This document shows, one piece after another, positions 9,156 through 16,883 of a stretch of 40,632 nucleotides of DNA. Positions within the stretch are counted from its first letter, which is position 1. Every line of letters starts with the position of its first letter. The notes beneath the pieces were generated by a model, which worked only from the letters and a program-made list of their open reading frames with translations, searched no databases and was not told the origin of the DNA. The DNA is from AV80 sp035536995 (GTDB taxonomy: Bacteria > Verrucomicrobiota > Verrucomicrobiia > Chthoniobacterales > UBA10450). Location: NCBI GenBank assembly GCA_035536995.1, contig DATLNB010000088.1:1-40632 (forward strand), in the 5' to 3' direction. A program made the position numbers and the translations under genes.

Positions 9156-10040
9156 TCACTCAGCTTCACCTCGTGGGGTGAGACTCGGCCGCGGGTTTTT
9201 CGGCGCAAGGCCGCGCGCCGTTCGCGGCTCATACTTGTCGATCGTCAGCCAGTGTTTTTGGCGGACCGCGAAGAACGGGAAGCTCACCACCGTCTTCGCG
9301 GTCGCCCGGCTCAAGCGAAAGAGCCGTGGGCCACGCGATGGCTCTAGCATGTAGTTGAACTGGAAGGTCGTGACCCGCGCAATGATCCAAAAGAGCTGGC
9401 TGGGCGCCTGGAGAGCTGCCTCCATTTTCAGAATGATGAAATCGCTGCGACTTACCCAGAGCTTGCCCGCCAGCAGACTGAAGAACCGCTCCTCGCGCGA
9501 CCGTGTTGTCTGGTTCGGTTTGGGTTCGAAACCGATCACGTATGCGCTCTCCCCCGTGACTGTTTCGTCCGGCAAGCGCTTCCAGTTGTAGCGCTCCCGT
9601 AGATTATATTTGCGCACCGCTTCCACGGCGGATTCGGCCTGGTTCTTCTCCTCCGTTTCGCTCCGGGGTTTTGTCTTGGGAGAAGAAGAGGAGGAGGAGG
9701 GAGACGGAGAGGAAGGGGAGGCGGCTTCGGATTTGAAGAAGGACAGTTTACCTTCCATTCGCTCAGCGGTGTATTCGAGCGCCCGCGGATCGCCCGGGCG
9801 CACGATTGATTGCCACGTGCCGCGGGCGGTAACTTTGCCGGCGTTATCAAACTGATGCGTGGTCAGGGTCTGGTGATATTGCCATTCGCGCAGCGCAACG
9901 CGCTGATTGTCCAATGCAGTCAGGGTCCGATCGAAGATTTCCAGCGCAGTCGGTTCTTTTTGTTCCGCCGCCAGTGTTAGCCGGCAAAACCCGGACAGCA
10001 GAACGATCAGGGTCGCAGCGTAACGAAAATGACCGGCCAT
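9156..10040 (-). CDS. Secreted protein of unknown function with a Ser/Pro-rich linker
   Basis: 294 residues from the ATG at 10040 (MAGHFRYAATLIVLLSGFCR). A TTG four codons upstream directly abuts the previous stop and is less likely. A signal peptide ends near AA-EQKEP. The mature part begins with helical sequence (ALEIFDRTLTALDNQ) and then beta-rich segments (WQYHQTLTTHQFDNAGKV, YVIGFEPKPNQ, LAGKLWVSRSDFIILKMEA). Alternating strands that end in a surface-property readout resemble LolA/outer-membrane lipoprotein-sorting-like folds, but I cannot assign a family firmly. A low-complexity Ser/Pro run (about residues 106-120) is encoded by a homopurine tract on the plus strand. The ATG lies 12 bp after the DUF2891 stop, so the two are probably cotranscribed. 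Confidence 0.8.
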   Translation of the reverse strand: MAGHFRYAATLIVLLSGFCRLTLAAEQKEPTALEIFDRTLTALDNQRVALREWQYHQTLTTHQFDNAGKVTARGTWQSIVRPGDPRALEYTAERMEGKLSFFKSEAASPSSPSPSSSSSSPKTKPRSETEEKNQAESAVEAVRKYNLRERYNWKRLPDETVTGESAYVIGFEPKPNQTTRSREERFFSLLAGKLWVSRSDFIILKMEAALQAPSQLFWIIARVTTFQFNYMLEPSRGPRLFRLSRATAKTVVSFPFFAVRQKHWLTIDKYEPRTARGLAPKNPRPSLTPRGEAE

Positions 10041-10052
10041 GCAGTCGCCCAA

Positions 10053-11153
10053 TTATTTGCCGCTGCTCCCTGCAATGCCGCGTTGCGTCACCAGGTAGAC
10101 AGCAAAACTACCCAGCCAATGCCCGCCTTCATAATGCGCGCCCGTCACAGCCGAGAGACCGGCGCGACGATGCGCTTGCGCCGCCGCCACTAATGCCGGC
10201 CGGCGCTGATCGCTCGCCGGAAGACCGGACACGATCCCTTCCAGCATCCAGGCCCGGCTCAGGTTTAACCCGTCGAGATGCGCCAGTTTCGGATCGCTCG
10301 GGTCAGGTGATACCGCCACCGGCAACCAATCGCCCCCGTTCGTGCTCGGAATTTTTGGCAGAAATTGATGAAGCCACTTCGCGAATTCGTCAGGCGGCAG
10401 GACTCGCCGCACCGCGTCCGCTTCGCCGATGCAGGGCGAAAGAAAATCTTCCCCCGACGGTTCGTAGGCGAGCGAGCAATCCTTGTCTTTCGCGAAGAAT
10501 TCGCGGGTTTTGTCCGCCACAAGTTTTTCGAAGTCCGCGTTTTTCGTGGCCCGCGCATAATCAAGCATCAGCCCGAGCGCGAAGGCCGACTGGTTGTGCT
10601 CTCCGATCCGGACCGGATGTGACAACTTCGGGAGCCAGGTCTTGAGGCGGTCGCGGATCGCGTCCTCGAGCGGAGCCAGGTTTGCGAGCATCTCGCGCGC
10701 TTGCGGATCGTCCCAGTCCGCCAGTTCCATGATGAGCTGTAACGACCACGCGAGGCCATAGGGCCGCTCGAAGCTGGCCCGCCCCGGCCCGCGCAGATAA
10801 GCGGCTTCCTGTTTCAGGTTTTCCGCGGTCAGGCTTTTGCGCAAAGCCTCCCGCGCGGGGTTGGCAAAGGGCGCGTTCGGGAATGTTTTCGCCAGCCTCA
10901 CGAGCAGCCAATGGCCGTGAACCGACGAGTGCCAGTCGTAGCATCCGTAAAACGCGGGCGTGAGTTTCCGCGGCGGTGCCACGTCGGCGTCGCTATTCAG
11001 AACGTGACTGACCTTGTTCGGATACTCCTTGCTTACGCAGGCCAGGGCGAGGCCCGCAAAGCGTTCAGCCGTCTTTTCGTCCAACGCTGGCGACTCCGCC
11101 GCTTTCAGGACAACCGGGAGGAAAAGCAAAAAGGTTCGCGCAAAGAATTTCAT
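10053..11153 (-). CDS. DUF2891 family secreted protein
   Basis: 366 residues from the ATG at 11153 (MKFFARTFLLFLPVVLKAAE), which starts a convincing signal peptide. The open frame continues upstream only as low-quality sequence. The conserved aromatic/His-rich blocks of the DUF2891 family are visible: FYGCYDWHSSVHGHW, GEHNQSAFALGLMLDYAR, SGEDFLSPCIGEADAVRRVL, LDGLNLSRAWMLEGI and HYEGGHWLGSFAVYLVT. The biochemical function of the family is not established. The all-helical, His/Trp-rich pattern recalls alpha/alpha-barrel glycosidase-like or epimerase-like proteins, which is inference. An 81-bp divergent intergenic region separates it from the plus-strand cupin, so this region probably holds two promoters. 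It heads the minus-strand run toward the TolB/TPR array. Confidence 0.88.
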   Translation of the reverse strand: MKFFARTFLLFLPVVLKAAESPALDEKTAERFAGLALACVSKEYPNKVSHVLNSDADVAPPRKLTPAFYGCYDWHSSVHGHWLLVRLAKTFPNAPFANPAREALRKSLTAENLKQEAAYLRGPGRASFERPYGLAWSLQLIMELADWDDPQAREMLANLAPLEDAIRDRLKTWLPKLSHPVRIGEHNQSAFALGLMLDYARATKNADFEKLVADKTREFFAKDKDCSLAYEPSGEDFLSPCIGEADAVRRVLPPDEFAKWLHQFLPKIPSTNGGDWLPVAVSPDPSDPKLAHLDGLNLSRAWMLEGIVSGLPASDQRRPALVAAAQAHRRAGLSAVTGAHYEGGHWLGSFAVYLVTQRGIAGSSGK

Positions 11154-11234
11154 TGAGCTGGGCACTGTAACCCAATCCGGAGCCCGACAATACCGGCTTG
11201 ACCGTCGGCGCGCCCTTTGGCCACGCTGGGGATC

Positions 11235-11726
11235 ATGAAGACAATTACATCCGTTTTGTTTTTTGCCGCCGCCCTCGCGATTTCGTCTCTGGCCTTTGCG
11301 CTCGATGAAAAGCCGGCCGCCAAGTCCGAGCATGTAATGTTCGCGGCCGCCGATCTGAAATGGACCGATGGTCCAGCGGCGTTGCCCGCCGGCTCCAAGA
11401 TCGCGGTGCTCAACGGCGATCCGAAAGCCGCCGGTCCGTTCACGGTTCGGATGAAGTTTCCGACCGGATTCAAAGTTCAGCCGCACACCCACCCGACAGC
11501 CGAGCACGTGACCGTGCTATCCGGCACCCTGGCCATGGGCAAGGGCCCAAAATTTGACGAGGCCGCGACTCACGAAATGTCTGCAGGTGGCTTTTCCGTT
11601 ATGCCCGCCGGGACCGAGCATTTCGCCATCTGCAAAAGCGAATGCATCCTGCAGGTCCACGCCATGGGGCCCTTCGAAGTGAAGTACGTAAATCCGGCCG
11701 ACGATCCGCGCGGCGCAACGAAGTAG
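11235..11726 (+). CDS. Secreted cupin-domain protein
   Basis: 163 residues from the ATG at 11235 (MKTITSVLFFAAALAISSLA), giving a clear signal peptide cleaved near FA-LDEKP. The frame's upstream extension to 11217 adds only six residues before the signal. A single cupin_2 beta-barrel follows. Motif 1 is PHTHPTAEHVTVLSGTLAMG, with the metal-binding His pair and Glu/His. Motif 2 is PAGTEHF. The family includes small metal-binding enzymes and sugar- or ligand-binding proteins, and no specific reaction can be read off. It is transcribed divergently from the DUF2891 gene. A 119-bp palindromic element lies downstream before the convergent oxidoreductase gene. Confidence 0.9.
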   Translation: MKTITSVLFFAAALAISSLAFALDEKPAAKSEHVMFAAADLKWTDGPAALPAGSKIAVLNGDPKAAGPFTVRMKFPTGFKVQPHTHPTAEHVTVLSGTLAMGKGPKFDEAATHEMSAGGFSVMPAGTEHFAICKSECILQVHAMGPFEVKYVNPADDPRGATK

Positions 11727-11783
11727 GAAACACCGAAGCAGCGGTTTATAGGGACCGGCGTCCTCCGTTTCCCAACCACTCAT

Positions 11784-11902
11784 ACTCCTCGTTCCCAAAC
11801 TCTGTTTGGGAACGCACTTGTCTTCGAAACTCTGTTTCGCAACCGAGGCAACAGAGTTGCGGGGACATTGGCATTCCCAAACAGAGTTTGGGAACGAGGA
11901 GT
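11784..11902. repeat. 119-bp palindromic element with a perfect 29-bp terminal inverted repeat
   Basis: The outer arms (11784-11812 and 11874-11902) are perfect reverse complements over 29 bp and begin ACTCCTCGTTCCCAAAC. Each arm is itself a hairpin (CGTTCCCAAAC-TCT-GTTTGGGAACG). Two further small hairpins lie between them, GAAAC-TCT-GTTTC and GCAAC-AGA-GTTGC. A partial direct repeat of GAACGAGGAGTG follows the right arm. There is no ORF. It lies between the convergent cupin and oxidoreductase genes, where it may also act as a bidirectional terminator. A related element lies at 24394-24491. Confidence 0.9.
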
Positions 11903-11928
11903 GAACGAGGAGTGAAACCAGGAACTGA

Positions 11929-12942
11929 TTACTTCTTCGGCTCCTCCGCGATCCTGATCACGAGCTTGCCGCGAGTATGATGAGTCGCGGCTTGCGTGAC
12001 TGCTTTCACCGCGTCCGCCAGCGGAATCGTCTGGGTCACGATCGGCTTGATCTTTCCGGCCTCGATCAGCTGCGTGATCTCCGCCAACTGGTTGCCATCC
12101 GGGTGGCCGAAAATTGAAGAGCCGCGAATCCCGTACTTGTCGAGCTGCGCCTGATCAGGCCGCGCGACCAGAGTTGCAATGATGCCGCCCTTCTTCACTA
12201 CCGCATAGGAACGCGCGAGCGTGTCCCGGCCGACTGGATCGAGCACGACGTCCACATCTTTGGCGACTTCTTCGAATTTAGCTTTCGTGTAATCGACCGT
12301 GACGTCCGCGCCGAGTTGTTTGAGTAAATCCTGGTTTGCCGTCGAGGCTGTCGCGATCACCCTGGCGCCGCGCGCTTTTGCGATCTGGATCGCGAAGCTC
12401 CCAACCCCGCCAGAGCCCCCATGGATAAGGACCGTCTGGCCCGCGCTTAACTTCGCCGTATCGATCAGTGATTGCCACGCCGTCAGCGCGGCGAGAGGCA
12501 CCGCAGCCGCCTCGGTAAAGGTCGCCGACTTAGGTATGAAGGCCGCCTCGCCCTCGGCCAGGACCGCGTACTCAGCCCAACCGCCACCGAAAAGCGCGTA
12601 ACCGTAAACCGCATCGCCTTTCTGAAACTTCGTCACCTTTCCGCCGACTTTCTCGACCACCCCAGCAACGTCGTAACCGGGGATGAGCGGCAAATGGGTT
12701 CCGAATTCCTTCGCCATTCGACCGGAGATCACAAGCGGGTCGGCCGGGTTCACGCCGCACGCAATCACCCGGACGAGGAGCTCGTTTTCCTTCGGCTCGG
12801 GCCGCGGCGTGTCTTCGTATTTTAAAACGTCGGGCGCTCCGTACTCGTGCGCCACGATCGCTTTCATGGTCGGCGCCGGTTGCGCGACCACTGAGCTGCA
12901 AAACAACAGGGCGCAAAGTATTAGCCGCACAACGACGCGCAT
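11929..12942 (-). CDS. Quinone oxidoreductase-like MDR protein with N-terminal signal sequence
   Basis: 337 residues from the ATG at 12942. The catalytic core starts at TMKAIVAHEYGAPDVLKYED. The NAD(P)-binding Rossmann motif is HGGSGGVGSFAIQIAKARGA, and AAVPLAALTAWQSL is the MDR signature. The zinc-ligand Cys/His set of true alcohol dehydrogenases is absent, as in zeta-crystallin/quinone oxidoreductases, which reduce quinones or enones with NADPH. Ahead of the core sits LILCALLFCSSVVAQPAPT, which looks like a cleavable signal peptide. An internal ATG at 12867 would give a cytoplasmic form. The start lies 3 bp after a 37-residue ORF and the gene is probably in an operon with the amidohydrolase. 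Confidence 0.9.
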   Translation of the reverse strand: MRVVVRLILCALLFCSSVVAQPAPTMKAIVAHEYGAPDVLKYEDTPRPEPKENELLVRVIACGVNPADPLVISGRMAKEFGTHLPLIPGYDVAGVVEKVGGKVTKFQKGDAVYGYALFGGGWAEYAVLAEGEAAFIPKSATFTEAAAVPLAALTAWQSLIDTAKLSAGQTVLIHGGSGGVGSFAIQIAKARGARVIATASTANQDLLKQLGADVTVDYTKAKFEEVAKDVDVVLDPVGRDTLARSYAVVKKGGIIATLVARPDQAQLDKYGIRGSSIFGHPDGNQLAEITQLIEAGKIKPIVTQTIPLADAVKAVTQAATHHTRGKLVIRIAEEPKK

Positions 12943-12945
12943 GAC

Positions 12946-13059
12946 TTATTTCGCCCCCGGGAAACTCTTCACGAACTGAATTTTGAAATCGGAAAACGAA
13001 TCTTCGGCACGAACCGAGAAGGCAAGAAGGAGAGCTGCGATGAGCGCCGCGCGGTTCAC
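12946..13059 (-). CDS. 37-residue putative secreted peptide between amidohydrolase and oxidoreductase
   Basis: A GTG at 13059 lies 1 bp after the amidohydrolase stop. The reading frame (VNRAALIAALLLAFSVRAED, then SFSDFKIQFVKSFPGAK) ends 3 bp before the oxidoreductase ATG. The first 18 residues form a good signal peptide (RAALIAALLLAFSVRA), leaving an exported peptide of about 19 residues. The tight packing on both sides supports translation. It could instead be the 5' remnant of a longer gene that was deleted when the oxidoreductase moved next to it. I know of no family. Confidence 0.5.
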   Translation of the reverse strand: MNRAALIAALLLAFSVRAEDSFSDFKIQFVKSFPGAK

Positions 13060-13060
13060 A

Positions 13061-14467
13061 TTACTTCGGCAAGATAGCCTCCGCCTGGTGAACGACACCG
13101 TTCTTGATGACGGCCTCAATGTCTGAGGCGTGCGCGATATCATCCAGCGGATTCGATTTCAAGATCACGAGGTCCGCGTAGTTGCCAGGTTTTAACCAGC
13201 CGATCCGGGCCCCGGTCTCGCCGCCGAAGGTCTTCGCCGCATTTGCGGTGGTGCAGTTTAGGATCTGCATCGGGGTCAGACCGGCCTGTTTCATTAATTG
13301 AAACTCCCGGAAAATGGCCGGCCCATGGATCGTGCCGATGTTTCCTGCGTCGGTTCCGGTCGCGATCGTAACGCCGCCGTCCTCCAGGGCCTTCAGATTC
13401 TTCAAGGCGATGTCGTAGGTTTGCTGGATGCGCTCGAGAACCGGCTCGGGATTGGCTGACGCGCTCTTGATCCGATCGGGGACTTTGTCCGGCGGCAATT
13501 TTGTGACATCGAGCGAAGCGATCACCTCCGGATTGCCCCACGCTTTCTCTTCGTCCGTCAGCTCGAGTTTGTTCGCGAAGGTGCGGCCATACCGCTCGAA
13601 CACCACCAAGGTCGGCGTGAGGATCGTGCCTTTGTCTTTCAACAATTTCACGAACGCTTCGTCCACCAGCTTATCGGTGACGCTGTGGACGAGCAGATCG
13701 GCCCCTTCCTCGACCGACGCCCGGGCCGCCTCCAGCTCAGTCGCGTGAACTGCAACGCGCAGTTTTCTGCGATGGCTCTCTTCGATGACCGCCCGGACCA
13801 CCGGCCGGAATTTTTCCACCGGGTTCTCCGCGTTCACGATGTACCAAATCTTGACGTAGTCAGGATTCCGCTTGGCCAGTTTCTGGACGAGCTGGATGCC
13901 TTGCTCGGGCGTGTCGATCTTAACGATGGGCGGGTCGCCCTGAAGCTCGAGCTGCGGACGGCTGACGCTCGAGATCAAAGGCCCGGCGACGGCAATGCGA
14001 GGCGCTTTCTCGACCGATTTCACCAGCTTGCGGAGCCGAAAATTCCACATCGGTCCGCCGACATCGACGACCGACGTGATTCCACATCGCAGGTAGCGAG
14101 CGAAGGTGTCCCGGAGGTTCCGTTCGATCCAGGCGTGTTCATCCCTGTAGGGGCGGACGGCAGTGAGATCGACCGCATCGGGGCGAGTATAGATGTCCCC
14201 TGACTGAAAAAAGTGGACGTGAGTGTCGATGTAACCAGGCAGGATAAATTTGCCGCTCGCGTCGAGCACTGTCGCGCCTTTCAACGGGGGAGAAGTCTCG
14301 TTCTCCTTTATGCCGGCGATCCGGTCTCCCTCAATCGTGATCGTGGCGTTGGGCAGCACTCTGGCGGTCCCGGGATCGATTGCGGTGCCGTTGGTAATAA
14401 CGATCGAGGTTGATGGAGCGGCGAACGCTGTCGCCGCCATCAAAACGCAGAGGAGGAGGCATTTCAT
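13061..14467 (-). CDS. Secreted amidohydrolase (imidazolonepropionase/prolidase-like)
   Basis: 468 residues from the ATG at 14467 (MKCLLLCVLMAATAFAAPST), a signal peptide start; the upstream frame extension is low quality. The amidohydrolase_1 metal site is complete. DTHVH is at residues 81-85, with a candidate carboxylated Lys in YVKIWY, His in VAVHATELEAA and LLVHSVTDK, and the catalytic Asp in ATGTDAG. The C-terminal block is IGWLKPGNYADLVIL. Relatives include Xaa-Pro dipeptidases and imidazolonepropionase-like enzymes, often exported in bacteria that degrade peptides. The S9 peptidase next door on the opposite strand fits a peptide-scavenging context, which is inference. The 146-bp divergent gap between them should contain both promoters. 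Confidence 0.92.
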   Translation of the reverse strand: MKCLLLCVLMAATAFAAPSTSIVITNGTAIDPGTARVLPNATITIEGDRIAGIKENETSPPLKGATVLDASGKFILPGYIDTHVHFFQSGDIYTRPDAVDLTAVRPYRDEHAWIERNLRDTFARYLRCGITSVVDVGGPMWNFRLRKLVKSVEKAPRIAVAGPLISSVSRPQLELQGDPPIVKIDTPEQGIQLVQKLAKRNPDYVKIWYIVNAENPVEKFRPVVRAVIEESHRRKLRVAVHATELEAARASVEEGADLLVHSVTDKLVDEAFVKLLKDKGTILTPTLVVFERYGRTFANKLELTDEEKAWGNPEVIASLDVTKLPPDKVPDRIKSASANPEPVLERIQQTYDIALKNLKALEDGGVTIATGTDAGNIGTIHGPAIFREFQLMKQAGLTPMQILNCTTANAAKTFGGETGARIGWLKPGNYADLVILKSNPLDDIAHASDIEAVIKNGVVHQAEAILPK

Positions 14468-14613
14468 GGGATCATCAAACCGGAGCGAAAATCTTGTAAC
14501 GGATCGTGGTCCGAATAGGAAGCGCCATGAGAGGACCGCGCTTGAGTCGCGGCCCGGGCATTTGCGCGCTCGCGCGAACGGCTGAAGTTTGCGCACTCAG
14601 CGGAGCCACAATT

Positions 14614-16749
14614 ATGCACTGGAAAATCCTGACTCTCTCGTTCCTGCTTGCCGCTTCAGCGTTGGGGCAGACGCCCGTCTCAAGCCCGGGCCCGGCCGCG
14701 AAACGCCCTTTCACCTTTGCGGACATGATGAAGCTGAAACGCGTGAGCTCGTTCGATCTCTCGCCGGACGGAAAATGGGTTGTGTTCGATGCGGTCGATG
14801 TCGATTTGGAAGCGAACACAAGGATCTCTCACCTGTGGATCGTGGCGGCAGCCGGAGGTGAAGCGCGCCGGCTCAATCAAACCGCGAACCCGGAAGAGCG
14901 GCCTCGTTTTTCGCCCCATGGGAAACGGCTGATCTGGACCTCAAAAGCGACCGACCCTACCCAGATCTGGATCTGCAATTTTACCCCGGAAACCGGCGGA
15001 CTCGACGGTCAGCCGCAGCAACTGACAAGCATTTCGACTGGCGCCGATGGCGGGATCTGGTCGCCCGACGGTAAGAACATCGTGTTTCTCTCTTCTGTTT
15101 ATCCCGAGGCGAAAGACGACGCTGAAAACAAACGGCGCGATGAGGAGCTCGAGAAGAGCAAAGTGAAAGCGAAGATCTTCACGAAGCTGCTTTATCGGCA
15201 TTGGACGTCGTATACCGGTTTCAAGCGGAGCCATTTGTTTGTCGTGAATGTAGAGGCGGGTGTCGCACCCGCAGGCGAACAGCAAAATGCGGGTGAGACA
15301 CCCGCCTCTACACCGCGCGACCTCACGCCCGGCGATCATGACGTCCCGCCATTCAATCTTGGTGGCCAGGACATGTACGCGGTTTCGCCCGATGGCCAGG
15401 AGCTCGCCTACACCAGCAATATTGATGAAGTTGAAGCGACCAGCACCAATAACGAGATCTTTCTCGTCCCGATCGCAGGAGGCACCCCCAAGAAGATTTC
15501 GACCAGCCCGGGTAACGACAACACCCCCGTCTATTCACCGGACGGCAATCACCTCGCCTGGCGGTCAATGGCCCGCGCAGGCTTTGAAGCCGACAAGGAG
15601 TCGCTTATCATTTTTCAGCGCCAGACCGGGCAAAACCGGAATGCGACGATCAACTTCGATCGTTCTGTCGGCAGCCTGGCGTGGACGCCCGATTCCAAGG
15701 GCCTGTATTTCACCGCGGAGGAGCGCGGCGAAACGCCCATCTGGTCGTTACCGCTCGACGGCAAACAACCGAAGCAGGTCGCCCGTCTGCACGCGGACGA
15801 TCTCGCATTTTCCAATGACGGGACCTCACTCTTTTTCAGCCACGTATCGATCAGTGCCCCCGCAGAGATCGCGCGGCTCGATCTTTCTGCGAAAAGCGGA
15901 GGCGCCAACCTGACGCCGGTCCCGGTAACAAGGATGAACGAAGCGCTCCTGGCGCAAATCGACATGCAGCCGCTGGAGTCCTTTACCTTTCCGGGCGCGA
16001 ACAACGAGCCGGTGGAAGGATTTATCCTCCGGCCGCCTGGATTCGATTCGACAAAAAAATATCCGCTTAAATTTCTGATTCACGGGGGACCTCAAGGGGC
16101 GTGGGGCAATTCCTGGACTTACCGATGGAACGCGCAGCTTTTCGCGGCGACCGGCAACTACGTCGTCGTCATGATCAACTTCCATGGATCGACCGGTTAC
16201 GGGCAGAAGTTCACCGACTCGATCAGCGGCGACTGGGGGGGCAAACCGTATGAAGATCTGATCAAGGGGCTCGATTACGTCGAGAAGACCTACCCGTTCA
16301 TCGACAAGAACCGGGAAGCTGCCATGGGCGCGAGTTACGGCGGATACATGGCGAATTGGGTGCTCGGCCACACGGATCGTTTCAAGTGCATCGTATCGCA
16401 TGATGGCGTCTTCAACACCGAGTCCGCTTACGGCACGACTGAAGAGCTTTGGTTTACCGAGTGGGAATTCAAAGGCCCGCCCTGGACGAACCGCGAGCTT
16501 TACCGGAAATGGTCCCCCCATTTGTTTGCCGACAAATTCAAAACGCCGACCCTGGTCATTCACGGCCAGCTCGATTTCCGGCTCGATGTGAGTGAAGGCT
16601 TCCAGCTCTTCACCACCCTGCAGCGCCTCAAAGTCCCTTCAAAAATGTTGTACTTCCCGGACGAAGGTCATTGGGTCCTGAAGCCGCAGAATTCGCAGCT
16701 TTGGTATAAGACGGTGAACGAGTGGGTGGATCAGTGGACGGGCAGATGA
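14614..16749 (+). CDS. S9 family peptidase (prolyl oligopeptidase/acylaminoacyl-peptidase type), secreted
   Basis: 711 residues from the ATG at 14614 (MHWKILTLSFLLAASALGQT), which starts a signal peptide. A WD40-like beta-propeller (about residues 35-440, repeated S-P-D-G units) precedes an alpha/beta-hydrolase domain. The catalytic triad is Ser574 in GASYGGYM, Asp654 in HGQLDFR and His686 in DEGHW. Such enzymes cleave short peptides or remove acyl-amino acids in the periplasm or outside the cell. A 64-bp palindromic repeat at 15249-15312 sits in frame and encodes roughly VEAGVAPAGEQQNAGETPAS, a loop insertion just before PRDLTPGDHDVPPF. The gene is divergent from the amidohydrolase. Confidence 0.95.
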   Translation: MHWKILTLSFLLAASALGQTPVSSPGPAAKRPFTFADMMKLKRVSSFDLSPDGKWVVFDAVDVDLEANTRISHLWIVAAAGGEARRLNQTANPEERPRFSPHGKRLIWTSKATDPTQIWICNFTPETGGLDGQPQQLTSISTGADGGIWSPDGKNIVFLSSVYPEAKDDAENKRRDEELEKSKVKAKIFTKLLYRHWTSYTGFKRSHLFVVNVEAGVAPAGEQQNAGETPASTPRDLTPGDHDVPPFNLGGQDMYAVSPDGQELAYTSNIDEVEATSTNNEIFLVPIAGGTPKKISTSPGNDNTPVYSPDGNHLAWRSMARAGFEADKESLIIFQRQTGQNRNATINFDRSVGSLAWTPDSKGLYFTAEERGETPIWSLPLDGKQPKQVARLHADDLAFSNDGTSLFFSHVSISAPAEIARLDLSAKSGGANLTPVPVTRMNEALLAQIDMQPLESFTFPGANNEPVEGFILRPPGFDSTKKYPLKFLIHGGPQGAWGNSWTYRWNAQLFAATGNYVVVMINFHGSTGYGQKFTDSISGDWGGKPYEDLIKGLDYVEKTYPFIDKNREAAMGASYGGYMANWVLGHTDRFKCIVSHDGVFNTESAYGTTEELWFTEWEFKGPPWTNRELYRKWSPHLFADKFKTPTLVIHGQLDFRLDVSEGFQLFTTLQRLKVPSKMLYFPDEGHWVLKPQNSQLWYKTVNEWVDQWTGR
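15249..15312. repeat. 64-bp palindromic repeat inside the S9 peptidase frame
   Basis: The arms at 15249-15272 and 15289-15312 begin TGTAGAGGCGGGTGTC and are reverse complements over 24 bp with one mismatch. They flank a 16-bp loop. The element is read through in frame by the peptidase and shows no stop. The TGTAG...CTACA ends resemble those of the repeats at 18277-18350 and 22485-22565, suggesting related mobility or origin. Confidence 0.9.
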
Positions 16750-16880
16750 AGCTCCAAACTCCAGGCACCAAGCTCCAGAGAAGCTCCAAGATCCAAACAT
16801 CTTCTCGTCGCGCGCAGCTGATTTGGAGCTTGGAATTTGAAGTTTCTCTGGAGCTCGGTGCTTGGGATTTGGAGCTTTCT
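16747..16880. repeat. AAGCTCCAA-type imperfect palindromic repeat, copy 1
   Basis: Two imperfect arms of about 50 bp, built from reiterated AAGCTCC/CCAAGC units, face each other around 16802-16830. The right arm reads TTTGGAGCTTGGAATTTG and related words. The element fills the gap between the S9 peptidase stop and the NtrC-like gene start. A second member is at about 21130-21262. No ORF of its own is visible. It may form a long RNA hairpin. Confidence 0.8.
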
Positions 16881-16883
16881 TAA

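Noticed and set aside
11784..11902. Possible CRISPR array
   Set aside because: The repeated units are inverted hairpins of unequal spacing, not regular direct repeats with unique spacers, and no cas gene is nearby.
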